Both the position numbers and the translations under genes were made by a program. 64,000 nt of DNA from NCBI GenBank assembly GCA_017991595.1, contig JAGOQJ010000005.1, forward strand, positions 1-64,000, given 5' to 3'. Below are positions 9,331-17,278 of the stretch, in pieces. Within the stretch, counting starts at the first letter, position 1. The number at the start of each line of letters is the position of its first letter. Origin of the DNA: Candidatus Didemnitutus sp. Its GTDB lineage: Bacteria; Verrucomicrobiota; Verrucomicrobiia; Opitutales; Opitutaceae. The notes beneath the pieces were generated by a model that made no database searches, was not told the origin of the DNA, and worked only from the letters and a program-made list of their open reading frames with translations.

Positions 9331-9785
9331 TTCGTGGGGCGGTGTATCTGAAGGGCTGGCGTGTTAGTGTCGCCGGTTTCTATAGCCGGGCTTCCGAGAG
9401 GATTCAGTCCGAGTCGGTAGTAATCGAGGTAGGTGAGATCGTTACCGACGACAGTCGCTGCGTCCGCGGGGTTGGTAGGATTGAGCCCGTGCTCCACCTC
9501 CCAATCGTCGTCCATTCCGTCACCATCGCTATCGTTGACGATCGACGCTCGAAACGCACCTCCGCTTGCCACGGAGAAGCCCGGCTGAAGAATGACCGCC
9601 GTTTGCGAACGAAATTTCACATCTGCGCCGCTAGCGACCGACACCGCGGACCTTGCTACAATCGCTGACGCGGAATGCACGGACTTTACCGACGCGTTGG
9701 GGTAGGTCACATTTTCGATCGTGACCTGAGCCGACAACGCTGTGGCCAGCCCGAAACCGATCAAGGCTCCAAGAAACATCTTCAT
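9327..9785 (-). CDS. Coathanger-like and Ca-binding secreted protein
   Basis: The 152-aa product has a signal peptide (ends LSAQ). A beta-repeat stretch (SAVSVASGADVKFRSQTAVILQ, broken here as two halves SAVSVASGADV and KFRSQTAVILQPGF) resembles the three-coathanger stack seen before RHS proteins in Bacteroidota. A thrombospondin type-3-like calcium loop follows (DSDGDGMDDDWEVEHGLNP). It probably is a surface or matrix-binding component. It overlaps the next gene by 4 bases and lies 12 bases after the preceding one. Confidence 0.6.
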   Translation of the reverse strand: MKMFLGALIGFGLATALSAQVTIENVTYPNASVKSVHSASAIVARSAVSVASGADVKFRSQTAVILQPGFSVASGGAFRASIVNDSDGDGMDDDWEVEHGLNPTNPADAATVVGNDLTYLDYYRLGLNPLGSPAIETGDTNTPALQIHRPTK

Positions 9786-9797
9786 GGGACTTGCGCC

Positions 9798-11111
9798 TCA
9801 GGGTTGGCGGAGCGCGGCGTTTTCCCGTTCGAGCTGGGAGATGCGCACTGCCTGTTCGCTCAAACGCTTTTCCTGCTCGATCTGATGCAGTGTCAGCTCC
9901 TCGATCTTGGCCATCATCAGTGCCTGCATTTCGCCCATGCCCAACCCGCCAGCGGCAATTTCCGCGGCTGAAGGAATACCTGGCAGGTGCTTGCGCGCCT
10001 TGATATGTGCCTCCACTTCACTCAATGGGACCAGCCGATAGCCTTCCTCAAAAACGTAATCCGCCCATCCGGTATCGACGATCACCTCCTTGGCGCGAAT
10101 CGCGCCGTTCACCGACAACTTGTGAGAGGGTGCCGCCGTGCCGATCCCGACGTTTCCTCCCGGATTCAAAGTCAGATGTCCCGTCCCGGTTGTAACGACA
10201 TTCAGACCTCCGTCCGTTCGCGGAGTCGCAGTCGTGTAATTGCTGCCATCGCTGATCAGTCGCAGCGATCCATGGAGGCTGAGAGAACCATCCAGAAGAA
10301 TTGGACCGTCAGCGCTGAATTTTACGTCGTCGATGCCTAGTCCGTGATCCAATACGCTGGAGTTGTTAATATAGCTCCATCGGATCCAGAGATCCGTGTC
10401 AGGCGCCCAGTTTACGCCTGTTATTGTCACCGCTTCGAGCACGGTTCTGTTCGCCGAAGAATTGCCGTCTAAATCCGCTCGGGTCTGGCTGGAGTCGCCG
10501 GTCACCGGACTCGTAAAGGCGAGCGACGGAATCGAGGTGAAGCCTGAATTGTTCGCGAAATTCATTCCGGACGGCTCCGACAAGCGGTAAGTGACGTTCA
10601 ATACTCCCGGCTGACCGCTATTGCTTGTCCACCACTGTTTGCCTGTGTAGGCCAACGTAAACGAAGTGAGCGTTACGCCGGAGTTGTTACGCAAACGGAG
10701 GACCATGTGCATTGATCCCCAAGCGATCTTGGGAAATACTCCGAGCGTACCATTGCCGCTCGTCGCACTGGAGCGCCAATGAAACAGATGCTGGTTGTCC
10801 GACCAACCATTCGTTCTCCGATATTCCGATGGAGTTCCTCCATTTTGCCGGTAGGCATACCACCCCGGGAATGTAGAATTGTCTGACCATGCAGGTGTCG
10901 CAGCGGCAGCCGGCAATCCTTGGTTAAAATCGAAGGTCAACTCCGAAGCAGGGGTCGAATACGCAACCTGCGCGGGAGCGGACGATATCAGCACGAAACA
11001 AAAGATCGCAACGGATGCGACCAAGCGGAAGAGGGCTGAGCGAAAGGCCGCGAAATTCGCGGCCGCGTTCGGGATGGGGCTAGGCATAAATAGTACTTTT
11101 GGCACTTTCAT
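9798..11111 (-). CDS. Tail-fibre-like secreted protein with coiled-coil end
   Basis: This 437-aa protein is first in the RHS cluster. It has a signal peptide (hydrophobic run LVASVAIFCFVLISSAPAQ). Next comes a beta-sandwich region much like autotransporter-type secreted proteins of environmental bacteria. The C-terminal part is diagnostic: NPGGNVGIGTAAPSHKLSV, then GAIRAKEVIVDTGWADYVF, KHLPGIPSAAEI and a helix ending QLERENAALRQP. This is the S74-peptidase-like or phage-tail-collar pattern found on trimeric fibre proteins, here without an obvious self-cleaving chaperone domain. It may be a trimeric surface fibre or scaffold. Confidence 0.7.
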   Translation of the reverse strand: MKVPKVLFMPSPIPNAAANFAAFRSALFRLVASVAIFCFVLISSAPAQVAYSTPASELTFDFNQGLPAAAATPAWSDNSTFPGWYAYRQNGGTPSEYRRTNGWSDNQHLFHWRSSATSGNGTLGVFPKIAWGSMHMVLRLRNNSGVTLTSFTLAYTGKQWWTSNSGQPGVLNVTYRLSEPSGMNFANNSGFTSIPSLAFTSPVTGDSSQTRADLDGNSSANRTVLEAVTITGVNWAPDTDLWIRWSYINNSSVLDHGLGIDDVKFSADGPILLDGSLSLHGSLRLISDGSNYTTATPRTDGGLNVVTTGTGHLTLNPGGNVGIGTAAPSHKLSVNGAIRAKEVIVDTGWADYVFEEGYRLVPLSEVEAHIKARKHLPGIPSAAEIAAGGLGMGEMQALMMAKIEELTLHQIEQEKRLSEQAVRISQLERENAALRQP

Positions 11112-11586
11112 CCGGCCGGCCCGAGCGCGGATAAAAACGCAAAAAATCAGATTTGCCCAATACTGGGCGTGGATACTTCGGGTAACGAGCGGGGATTTTG
11201 GCTATCGGTCAACAACAGTTTCGAGTAGGATAATCAATTATCCTACGATTACGTAGTTATACTAACTCTTTACCGAGTTCTGGAAATTCCGCCGTGAGTC
11301 TTGCGCGAGCGTGGAGGGAATAAAGATCGCACTGCGCGACGATAGATATTCCTCGTACAACACGCTCCCAAAATCATGGAGCGAATCGGTAGCCGAAATC
11401 CATGCCCATACGGCACGTGAAATCGCTAGACTCTGGCCATCACCGAAACGTCCCAAATTTTCTAATCTCCGGCCTACGCATTCTATTCCGCAAACAGGGC
11501 AAAAGGTAGGATGGCGCCACACTCTCCGGTGCCATCAGGCGACCGTTTCATCCGTCGGCAGAGCCAGCCGGCAACTTCCTCCCACC
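11112..11586. other. A+T-richer gap with palindrome upstream of RHS cluster
   Basis: No convincing gene lies here; the open frames on both strands lack recognisable protein character. The stretch is visibly richer in A+T than its surroundings. It contains the perfect palindrome at 11225-11246 and is the only place a promoter for the leftward RHS operon could sit. The left part of a 208-codon plus-strand frame runs through it but its sensible start is at 11587. Confidence 0.5.
11225..11246. promoter_or_regulatory. 22-bp perfect palindrome, candidate operator
   Basis: Arms GTAGGATAAT (11225-11234) and ATTATCCTAC (11237-11246) are exact inverse complements around CA. The site lies about 115 bases upstream of the first gene of the leftward RHS operon, in A+T-rich DNA. 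Size and symmetry fit a dimeric repressor site. No T-tract supports a terminator reading. Confidence 0.45.
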
Positions 11587-11937
11587 ATGAAACCCCGACC
11601 CAACGACGCCATGAAAACGCCCCAAATCTCCGTCCTTATCGACCGTGCCGATTACGAACTCTGTGCCGCCGCCGCGCGTCTTGCGCGCCAAGCGACCGGC
11701 AAGAATGATCCCGACACCCGCACGCTCATCGCCTTCCAGTTCAAGTTCCGCACCGCAGAAGCGCTGGCGAAGGATTACCTCGACTGCATCGGCGAGCGCG
11801 AAGCACGCTTCAACGTCAGCGAGCGTTCGCCGCGGCACGCCGGCGCCATGAAACTCCGCGCCCCACGAGAAAAGAAAAGCGCCAACACCGACGCGCTCCG
11901 CTCGGTGCGGAAGCCCGCCGACCTGAGCCGCAACTGA
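11587..11937 (+). CDS. Small hypothetical protein, first of four-gene operon
   Basis: The likely product is 116 aa from ATG 11587, or 108 aa from ATG 11611. It contains LIDRADYELCAAAARLARQ and a Lys/Arg-rich C-terminal tail, consistent with a small nucleic-acid-associated protein. I recognise no family. It is followed after 6 bases by the next gene, so the four genes from here to 13338 form an operon. An in-frame extension to 11311 has no supporting protein features. Confidence 0.45.
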   Translation: MKPRPNDAMKTPQISVLIDRADYELCAAAARLARQATGKNDPDTRTLIAFQFKFRTAEALAKDYLDCIGEREARFNVSERSPRHAGAMKLRAPREKKSANTDALRSVRKPADLSRN

Positions 11938-11943
11938 CTTCTC

Positions 11944-12270
11944 ATGCCGACGCGCCACGAGGTCAGCCACAGCATCCAACAAACGCTGGAAGCCCACGGT
12001 CTCTCCCCTTCCGATCCGAGGTATGCGCTCACCCGCCAGACCTTGGAGGATTTGAACAACGGCACCGCCGATCTCGACGATGAGCTGGCCTCGATCGCAG
12101 AGCAACTCACCTGGCTGCTCGGCGCTCCGACCTGGCTGAACGAACGGCCCGTAGAGGAGTTCACACCCTTTGTGGAGTCGAAGCTGTCCGAGTGCGAACG
12201 AACGCTTTCTCTTCTGCGTCAGCGCTGGGAACAACACCAGCGCGAGCGAGCGCCGACTGCCCCGCCCTGA
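11944..12270 (+). CDS. Small hypothetical helical protein
   Basis: This 108-aa acidic, helical protein begins MPTRHEVSHSIQQTLEAHG and ends in a charged helix (SLLRQRWEQHQRE). No known domain is recognised. Its stop codon shares the base A with the next start (TGATG at 12268-12272), so translation of the next gene is probably coupled to it. Confidence 0.5.
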   Translation: MPTRHEVSHSIQQTLEAHGLSPSDPRYALTRQTLEDLNNGTADLDDELASIAEQLTWLLGAPTWLNERPVEEFTPFVESKLSECERTLSLLRQRWEQHQRERAPTAPP

Positions 12271-12653
12271 TGCGCTTCGCTCCCGATCCGTTGGCCCGCA
12301 TCGGCAGCGCTCCGACTGCGGACCGCTTCACCGTCGCCGAAATCATCGCCGACTGCACGTCCGCAGGAATACTGGACGAGCTCCGTTCCGCCTTGGACAT
12401 AGCGCCAAAAACAACCGGAACCGAAGCCACCCGCGTCGTCCGCGACCTCGTCTATGAACTGGCCGGCACGAACAACCGTGACCTGGCCGTCGACGTGCTC
12501 ATCCATGCGACCGGACTCGGGGAATTCGACTGCCGGACATTGCGCGACTACGCCCGGCGACACGGCATGACCGCCGAAGGCTTCCGCAAACACGTAAACG
12601 CGATGCGCCGCCGCCTCGGCCTAGCGAACGAAACCACGCGCGATGAAAACTGA
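12270..12653 (+). CDS. HTH-like small protein
   Basis: The start at 12270 is chosen because of the TGATG overlap with the upstream stop; a further in-frame start at 12192 would overlap the neighbour heavily. The product is 127 aa. The C-terminal TLRDYARRHGMTAEGFRKHV followed by NAMRRRLGL looks like a helix-turn-helix of the sigma-4 or phage-regulator kind, so DNA binding is likely. It overlaps the next gene by 11 bases. Confidence 0.5.
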   Translation: MRFAPDPLARIGSAPTADRFTVAEIIADCTSAGILDELRSALDIAPKTTGTEATRVVRDLVYELAGTNNRDLAVDVLIHATGLGEFDCRTLRDYARRHGMTAEGFRKHVNAMRRRLGLANETTRDEN

Positions 12654-13338
12654 GTTGCAGCAACTGATCGCCGCGCTCCCCACCGGCGTCGCCCACGCCG
12701 GACGTCTCGGTCTGACACTCGCTCCCGAAACCCCACCCACCCTCCGACAGGAACTGATCGCCCGCCTCACCCACCTCAGCCGCGCCAGCACCGGCGAACG
12801 CCACACCCTCACCGCCTGGCTCGGCGATCTCCTCGCCTCCGCTCCCCGCCTGCGCCGCGGACAAATCACCGCCTACGCCCTCGCCGCCGGTCTCGATGCA
12901 GGAACCCTCTCCAACGCCAAACTCGTCTGCTCCCGCATTCCGGTCTCATGTCGCCATGAAGGACTGAGCTGGAGCCATCATTGCGAAGTCGCGCTGGCCA
13001 TTTCCGATCCCACCGAAATCGAGCGGTGGCTTTCGCGGGCCGAAACGCAAAAACTCAGCGCCGGCGAACTCCGCCGCACAATCCGTGAAAATCTCGCCGC
13101 GGTCCCGCGCCGCAGAGCCTCGCAAGTCGCGGGCTTCGCTCTGATGCGCGAACTCCGCGCGGCGTCACGCGCCTGCGAGAAAATGAAACCGCTGGTCCGA
13201 CACTGGCCACGCTCCACCCGCAGGCTCGCACTCGAAGAAATCCGACCCCTCACCGACGTCATCGATTACCTCCGGAAGAGCTCAGCAGAAAACCCGTTAT
13301 CCCGAGCACCCCGCCCCCACGACCTTACCGCGAACTGA
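12643..13338 (+). CDS. ParB/DUF1016-like helical DNA-binding candidate
   Basis: This 231-aa protein contains GLSWSHHCEVALAISDPTE followed by IERWLSRAETQKLSAGELRR. This pattern (SWSHH...A...GWS..EL...I) recalls the helical domain of DUF1016 or ParB-related proteins of plasmids and phages. The rest is Arg-rich helix. It is the last gene of the four-gene operon. Its 3' end overlaps the convergent HTH gene by 14 bases. Function is not assigned; DNA binding is inference. Confidence 0.5.
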   Translation: MKTELQQLIAALPTGVAHAGRLGLTLAPETPPTLRQELIARLTHLSRASTGERHTLTAWLGDLLASAPRLRRGQITAYALAAGLDAGTLSNAKLVCSRIPVSCRHEGLSWSHHCEVALAISDPTEIERWLSRAETQKLSAGELRRTIRENLAAVPRRRASQVAGFALMRELRAASRACEKMKPLVRHWPRSTRRLALEEIRPLTDVIDYLRKSSAENPLSRAPRPHDLTAN

Positions 13339-13570
13339 ACTGCCCCCGGGCAGGAACTTTCAGATTCGTCTGAATATGCGCCAGCACTTCCGCCGGATCG
13401 TAATAAACGAAATGCCCGACCTTGTGATGCGGGATGCGTCGTAACTTGGTCCATTCGCGCAGCGTGCGAATCGTCGGCTCCTTCCCTTGAGGAAAAATGC
13501 CGCTGACCCGAAGGCCAACGACATCGGTGAGTCTCGAAGTGATGACAGGTGCAGTCGGTTTCGTCTCCAT
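13325..13570 (-). CDS. Excisionase/AlpA-like HTH protein
   Basis: The product is 81 aa from ATG 13570; an upstream TTG at 13591 is possible. TIRTLREWTKLRRIPHHKVG followed by HFVYYDPAEVLAHI is a MerR-like winged helix of the excisionase/AlpA type that picks a recombination or promoter site. It lies between the small-gene operon and the divergent TIR gene, with an integrase on the same island. An 18-bp perfect palindrome sits directly upstream of its ATG (13576-13593) and may be its autoregulatory operator. Confidence 0.65.
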   Translation of the reverse strand: METKPTAPVITSRLTDVVGLRVSGIFPQGKEPTIRTLREWTKLRRIPHHKVGHFVYYDPAEVLAHIQTNLKVPARGQFSSR

Positions 13571-13575
13571 CCCTA

Positions 13576-13593
13576 GGTTGACGAACGTCAACC
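13576..13593. promoter_or_regulatory. 18-bp palindrome before HTH gene
   Basis: GGTTGACGAACGTCAACC is a perfect inverted repeat (arms GGTTGACG and CGTCAACC, centre AA). It is 6 bases upstream of the HTH gene ATG in the divergent HTH/TIR control region. A closely related palindrome precedes the integrase at 16120-16133, and both start TAGGTTG. Together they suggest one regulator acting at both sites. Confidence 0.5.
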
Positions 13594-13670
13594 GGCCTCA
13601 CGCTCCGACGGCCTTGTCAATTTCCAGCGCCGGGATTGCCACCGGCGCCAGCCTTCCCTATCTCGCTCAA

Positions 13671-14861
13671 GTGGAATTGAGTTTTCCCACAGATTCCGAC
13701 GGCTTCTTTTCGCGCGAGTGCCCTTCCTGCAATCGCTACTTTAAAATAATTGAAGGCGAAGGCAGCGATGAACCGATTTCAGCCTGTCCTCATTGCGGCC
13801 ACCGCGGGGAGGACTGCTGGCACACGCCCGAACAAATTGAATATGCCCAGGCCGTCGCGTTGAGCACGGTTGTAGCTCCGGAAATCGACCGCCTGAAACG
13901 ATCGCTCTCTGGATCCGGTGGAGGACTGTTCAAAGTGACCGTGGAGAATAGCATTCCGCGGCCGCCACCACCGCCGCTCGAAGTCGATGAGCCTTACGAC
14001 ATCGTTCGCTTTCGATGCTGCAACGAAACGGTCAAACTGCATCGTTTGGAAACCAATTTCTGTATCATCTGCGGCAAGGCATACGAAATGAAACACAGCG
14101 ACTCGAAGCGGATATTTCTCAGTCACAAGGGCGTCGACAAGGCTCAGGTTATTAACTTCAAGCAGACCCTCGAAAGCTTGGGATTCGCGCCGTGGTTGGA
14201 TGAAGATGCGATGCCCGCCGGCACACCGCTTGAGCGTGGGATATTGAAGGGTATGGAAGATTCCTGCGCTGTCGTCTTCTTCATCACCCCGTCCTTCAAG
14301 GACGAGGGCTTTCTGGAAACGGAGATCAACTACGCCATACAACAGAAGCGGGCTAAAGGGGAACGTTTCGCAATCATCGCACTTCAGTTTGTCGAGGCCT
14401 CCGGGAAAGCCGGCGAGATTCCCGCCTTATTAAAGACCTACGTCTGGAAGCAGCCGAAGTCTGAACTCGAAGCGCTCCGCGAAATCGTCCGCGCGCTGCC
14501 CCTGTCGGTTGGAACCGCCGACTGGCGGGAAGGGATCGACGGCGTCGTGGCCACGCCGAAGATAAAGTCCACCGTTGCCGAATTGTCACCCGAGGCCAAA
14601 GTAATCTTGGCGGCGACCGCAAAGGGCGGAGGCCGGATCTTGTACGCCCGACACATGAGAGGCAGTATCATCCAAGCCGGAGGAAAATCCGTTATACCAG
14701 ACGACGATCCGCGCACCGTTGCGAAATGGGTCGGTGGCTTAGAGGATTTGCGCCGGCGGCGCTTCATCACTGATGTCGGCCATAAAGGCGAGGTGTTCGA
14801 GATGACGCGCGAGGGCTACGACGCCGCCGACCAGCTCGGCGACGTTCCGAGCACGGTGTAA
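13671..14861 (+). CDS. Zinc-ribbon / TIR / winged-helix protein
   Basis: From GTG 13671 the product is 396 aa. Upstream starts at 13497 and 13542 remain possible but would overlap the divergent HTH gene or its operator. Domains in order: a zinc ribbon (C17-x2-C20 and C39-x2-C42); a helical linker; a second Cys set (FRCCNETV...FCIICGKAYE); a TIR domain at about 146-255 starting KRIFLSHKGVDKAQVINF, with AVVFFITPSF and the Glu-bearing FLETEINYAI helix; and a C-terminal segment of about 90 residues (LEDLRRRRFITDVG) that looks like a winged helix. Bacterial TIR domains of this form often cleave NAD in anti-phage defence. The Glu is at the position expected for catalysis, but activity is inference. 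It lies beside an integrase and tRNA-Asp. Confidence 0.8.
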   Translation: MELSFPTDSDGFFSRECPSCNRYFKIIEGEGSDEPISACPHCGHRGEDCWHTPEQIEYAQAVALSTVVAPEIDRLKRSLSGSGGGLFKVTVENSIPRPPPPPLEVDEPYDIVRFRCCNETVKLHRLETNFCIICGKAYEMKHSDSKRIFLSHKGVDKAQVINFKQTLESLGFAPWLDEDAMPAGTPLERGILKGMEDSCAVVFFITPSFKDEGFLETEINYAIQQKRAKGERFAIIALQFVEASGKAGEIPALLKTYVWKQPKSELEALREIVRALPLSVGTADWREGIDGVVATPKIKSTVAELSPEAKVILAATAKGGGRILYARHMRGSIIQAGGKSVIPDDDPRTVAKWVGGLEDLRRRRFITDVGHKGEVFEMTREGYDAADQLGDVPSTV

Positions 14862-14877
14862 TGCGCCGCCCAGAACT

Positions 14878-16113
14878 TTAGGCGGCGGTAGGCATCTTGG
14901 TTGTGCTGGCTGAGTTCGTGGCTGCATCTGCCCTCGGGCCTCCCGGCGTGGCTGGAATCACACCGTGTTTCGGCAGAATCGCAAAGAACCGCTCCGCCTC
15001 CTCCTTGCTCTTCAAATCAAGGTAGTGCTTGCGGATGATCGTTTCCGAATTCCCCGCCTGGAGCGCCGCCTCCCCCATCGACCGGAACTTCGCCACGAAC
15101 ATCGAAATGAACGTGTGCCGCAGCACATCGTGCGTGAGTCCGAACTTCGCGAAGATCGGTCGGCGATTATTCGTCGAATCCTTCGGCACGATCTTGAATT
15201 CACTCAGGGGATAAGCCTGCAACCACGCCGCCAAATTCGGCTGAATGGTCACATTGCGCGGCATGCGCACCTTCGACACTTCCGGCTCAATCCGAATCAC
15301 ACCCGTGTCGAGCCGCACCGACCCCGGCTGTAGCTTGGTAATTTCCCCGTAACGGATGCACGGCCGCACCCCCGCAAACAGACAGATCGCAAAATACGGC
15401 ACCAACTCACCCTCAAGGTATGTCTCCACATACTCCATCAACTCCGCCGCCTTCTCCGCCGTGATCGTAACAGCCGACCCGCGTCGGTGATTGATGCGAT
15501 AATACGGCGTGCGCTCCACCGGATTACCCGTCGCCCACCCCTTCTGATACGCGAACTTGAAGAACGTCGAAATCAACCCACGCCGATTGTTGTAAGTCTT
15601 CAGACACGGTTTCCCGCGCTCGAGATAAGCGGTCAGATTCTCGTTCGTGCACTGCGACACCGGCCCCGTCGGGAAATGCTTCTTCAGATGTCCGAGTTCG
15701 AAGCTCAGCGCACCCAACATGCGCTTGGACAGGATCTGGCGCTCGTGGTCGCGCTTCCGCGTGGCAATGTAGTCGTCCACCGCCTCGATCAATCGCTTCT
15801 CCTGCTCCGGTGCCCGGTAGTTCGTCAGCGCGTAGTCCAAATAAAACAGCAGTGACTTCGGTTTGTCCTTCACCCGCCGGAACGCATCCTCCGCTTCCCG
15901 AAGCTGCACGTCAGTGAGCGACGTCAACGCCGGCCGCATCCCCGCCGAGACCTGCAGCGCCTTCAGTTCCAATGCCAGTTTCTCGGCCGCCGCTTCCTCG
16001 CGCGTCGGAAAATTCTTGCGGATGCGCACCCCATGCAGCCAACCGGACACCCGCCAGGAGATCGTGCCATTGCGATTCTCGAACCGCTGCACCTCGAATT
16101 TCGTCTGATTCAT
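14878..16113 (-). CDS. Tyrosine-type integrase
   Basis: This 411-aa site-specific recombinase has an N-terminal arm-type DNA-binding part (WRVSGWLHGVRIRKNFPTRE), a core-binding helical region and a C-terminal catalytic domain. Catalytic residues visible are Arg in FAGVRPCIRYGEI, His-x-x-Arg in HDVLRHTF and the nucleophile Tyr in RKHYLDL. The gene lies 72 bases from the 3' end of tRNA-Asp, a classic attachment site. It converges on the TIR gene with a 16-base gap. It probably inserted the island to its left into the tRNA gene. Confidence 0.9.
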   Translation of the reverse strand: MNQTKFEVQRFENRNGTISWRVSGWLHGVRIRKNFPTREEAAAEKLALELKALQVSAGMRPALTSLTDVQLREAEDAFRRVKDKPKSLLFYLDYALTNYRAPEQEKRLIEAVDDYIATRKRDHERQILSKRMLGALSFELGHLKKHFPTGPVSQCTNENLTAYLERGKPCLKTYNNRRGLISTFFKFAYQKGWATGNPVERTPYYRINHRRGSAVTITAEKAAELMEYVETYLEGELVPYFAICLFAGVRPCIRYGEITKLQPGSVRLDTGVIRIEPEVSKVRMPRNVTIQPNLAAWLQAYPLSEFKIVPKDSTNNRRPIFAKFGLTHDVLRHTFISMFVAKFRSMGEAALQAGNSETIIRKHYLDLKSKEEAERFFAILPKHGVIPATPGGPRADAATNSASTTKMPTAA

Positions 16114-16119
16114 GCTTAG

Positions 16120-16133
16120 GTTGCCACGGCAAC
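16120..16133. promoter_or_regulatory. Palindrome in integrase leader
   Basis: GTTGCC (16120-16125) and GGCAAC (16128-16133) are inverse complements around AC, 7 bases upstream of the integrase ATG. The site would block or overlap ribosome access and early transcription. It resembles the HTH-gene palindrome (GGTTG-x-C half-site in both), differing in the width of the centre by two bases. Confidence 0.4.
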
Positions 16134-16185
16134 TGACAACCTAGCGCGGTATTTTGCCACAAGTGCTGATAATCAACATCTTAAA

Positions 16186-16262
16186 TGGCGGGATGGACGG
16201 GACTCGAACCCGCGGCCTTCTGCGTGACAGGCAGACGCTCTAACCAGCTGAGCTACCACCCC
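16186..16262 (-). tRNA. tRNA-Asp (GTC)
   Basis: The minus strand folds as a 77-base tRNA with encoded CCA. The acceptor GGGGTGG pairs with CCATCCC, the T loop is TTCGAGT, and the anticodon loop CTGTCAC gives anticodon GTC. The 3' end points to the integrase, so this is the probable attachment site. No second copy of the tRNA 3' end is visible in the 16 kb to the left. Confidence 0.95.
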
Positions 16263-16282
16263 GAAATTGGGAAAGAGGCCGA

Positions 16283-16310
16283 AAAGTAGAATCGCACCCT
16301 AGCGAGTCAA
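16283..16310 (-). promoter_or_regulatory. Promoter of tRNA-Asp
   Basis: On the minus strand TTGACT (16305-16310) and TACTTT (16283-16288) are spaced by 16 bases and end about 20 bases before the tRNA. The -35 box overlaps the stop codon of ribF. Confidence 0.5.
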
Positions 16311-17278
16311 GCGCTCTTTGGTGGTTCTTGCGCAGAAAGATTTCGCAAGGCCGCCAAAGCGTTCCGACTGTCGATTTCAATCTGGGCCCGCAGCTCCTGG
16401 ACGTCCGCAAAACGTCTCTCCGGCCGCAGGAAACGCAGCCAGCGAACCGTCACCGCATCCCCATAAGTGAGACGCGTAGGCGCCAGCACATGCACTTCCA
16501 ACCGCGGCTCGGGCGGAGCGGATTCGACCGTCGGGCGCAGCCCCCAGTTGGCCACGCCCGGGGCATCCACTCCGGCGGCGTCGGTCACGACCACGGCATA
16601 GACCCCGTGGCGCGGCCCGAGATCGGGCGCCCAACGCAGGTTGAGGGTGGGAAAACCGAGCGTGCGGCCGAGTTGCTTTCCTTGCTCCACGCGACCGGAG
16701 CAAAAATACGAGTAACCGAGCAAGACGTTCGCCTCCTCGATTTGACCGGCGGCGATGAGCGCGCGCAAGCGCGAGCTGCTGACCGGCGCTCCGCCATCGC
16801 TGAGCCGCGGCGCGCTGCTCACCGCAAACCCGGCCGCGCGAGCCGCCTCGATCAGCAACGCGATGTCCCCTTCCCGACCGCGCCCGAAGCGGAAATTCTC
16901 TCCGACATAGACGGCCTCAAGCGCGGGCAAGGCCTGCTTGAGCAACGCAACGAAGCCCGCCGCCGTCGTGTCTGCGAACGCCGCCGTGAACGGATGCTCG
17001 ACGAGGAAATCGATGCCCAGACCGGACAACAGGTGCCGCTTCACCTCCGGCGAGAAGATCAGGCGCGTCGGATTTTCCGGCCGCAACACCACGCTGGGAT
17101 GCGGCGCGAACGTGAGCACGCCGGCGAGACCTCCGCGACGACGAGCCGCCTGCACGGCGGCGCCAATGACGGCTTGGTGGCCGCGGTGCACACCGTCGAA
17201 CATCCCGATGGCGAGATGCACCGGACCAGCGGGTAGCTTCACCCGCTCCAACGTATCGAAATGCTCCGCCGCCTTCAC
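16307..17278 (-). CDS. ribF: Bifunctional riboflavin kinase / FAD synthetase
   Basis: The enzyme phosphorylates riboflavin to FMN and adenylates FMN to FAD. The start is GTG at 17278, whose bases overlap the truB stop (TTGTGA); the longer in-frame extension to 17431 runs inside truB. The 323-aa product has the nucleotidyltransferase N-terminal domain ([16 protein letters not shown], with the HxGH-type signature) and the flavokinase C-terminal domain ([33 protein letters not shown]). It is the last gene of the infB-type operon, a common truB-ribF order. Confidence 0.93.
   Translation of the reverse strand: MKAAEHFDTLERVKLPAGPVHLAIGMFDGVHRGHQAVIGAAVQAARRRGGLAGVLTFAPHPSVVLRPENPTRLIFSPEVKRHLLSGLGIDFLVEHPFTAAFADTTAAGFVALLKQALPALEAVYVGENFRFGRGREGDIALLIEAARAAGFAVSSAPRLSDGGAPVSSSRLRALIAAGQIEEANVLLGYSYFCSGRVEQGKQLGRTLGFPTLNLRWAPDLGPRHGVYAVVVTDAAGVDAPGVANWGLRPTVESAPPEPRLEVHVLAPTRLTYGDAVTVRWLRFLRPERRFADVQELRAQIEIDSRNALAALRNLSAQEPPKSA

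Noticed and set aside
11262-11522. Minus-strand 86-codon frame with CPVCG
   Set aside because: It has a single Cys pair, no family pattern and no ribosome site; it overlaps A+T-rich control DNA.
11311-11586. N-terminal extension of the first small plus-strand gene
   Set aside because: The residues lack the composition of the rest; ATG 11587 is preferred.
1-16185. Second attachment site (copy of the tRNA-Asp 3' end)
   Set aside because: I looked for the GGGATGGACGGGACTC-type string and found no convincing copy; the left end may be outside the window.
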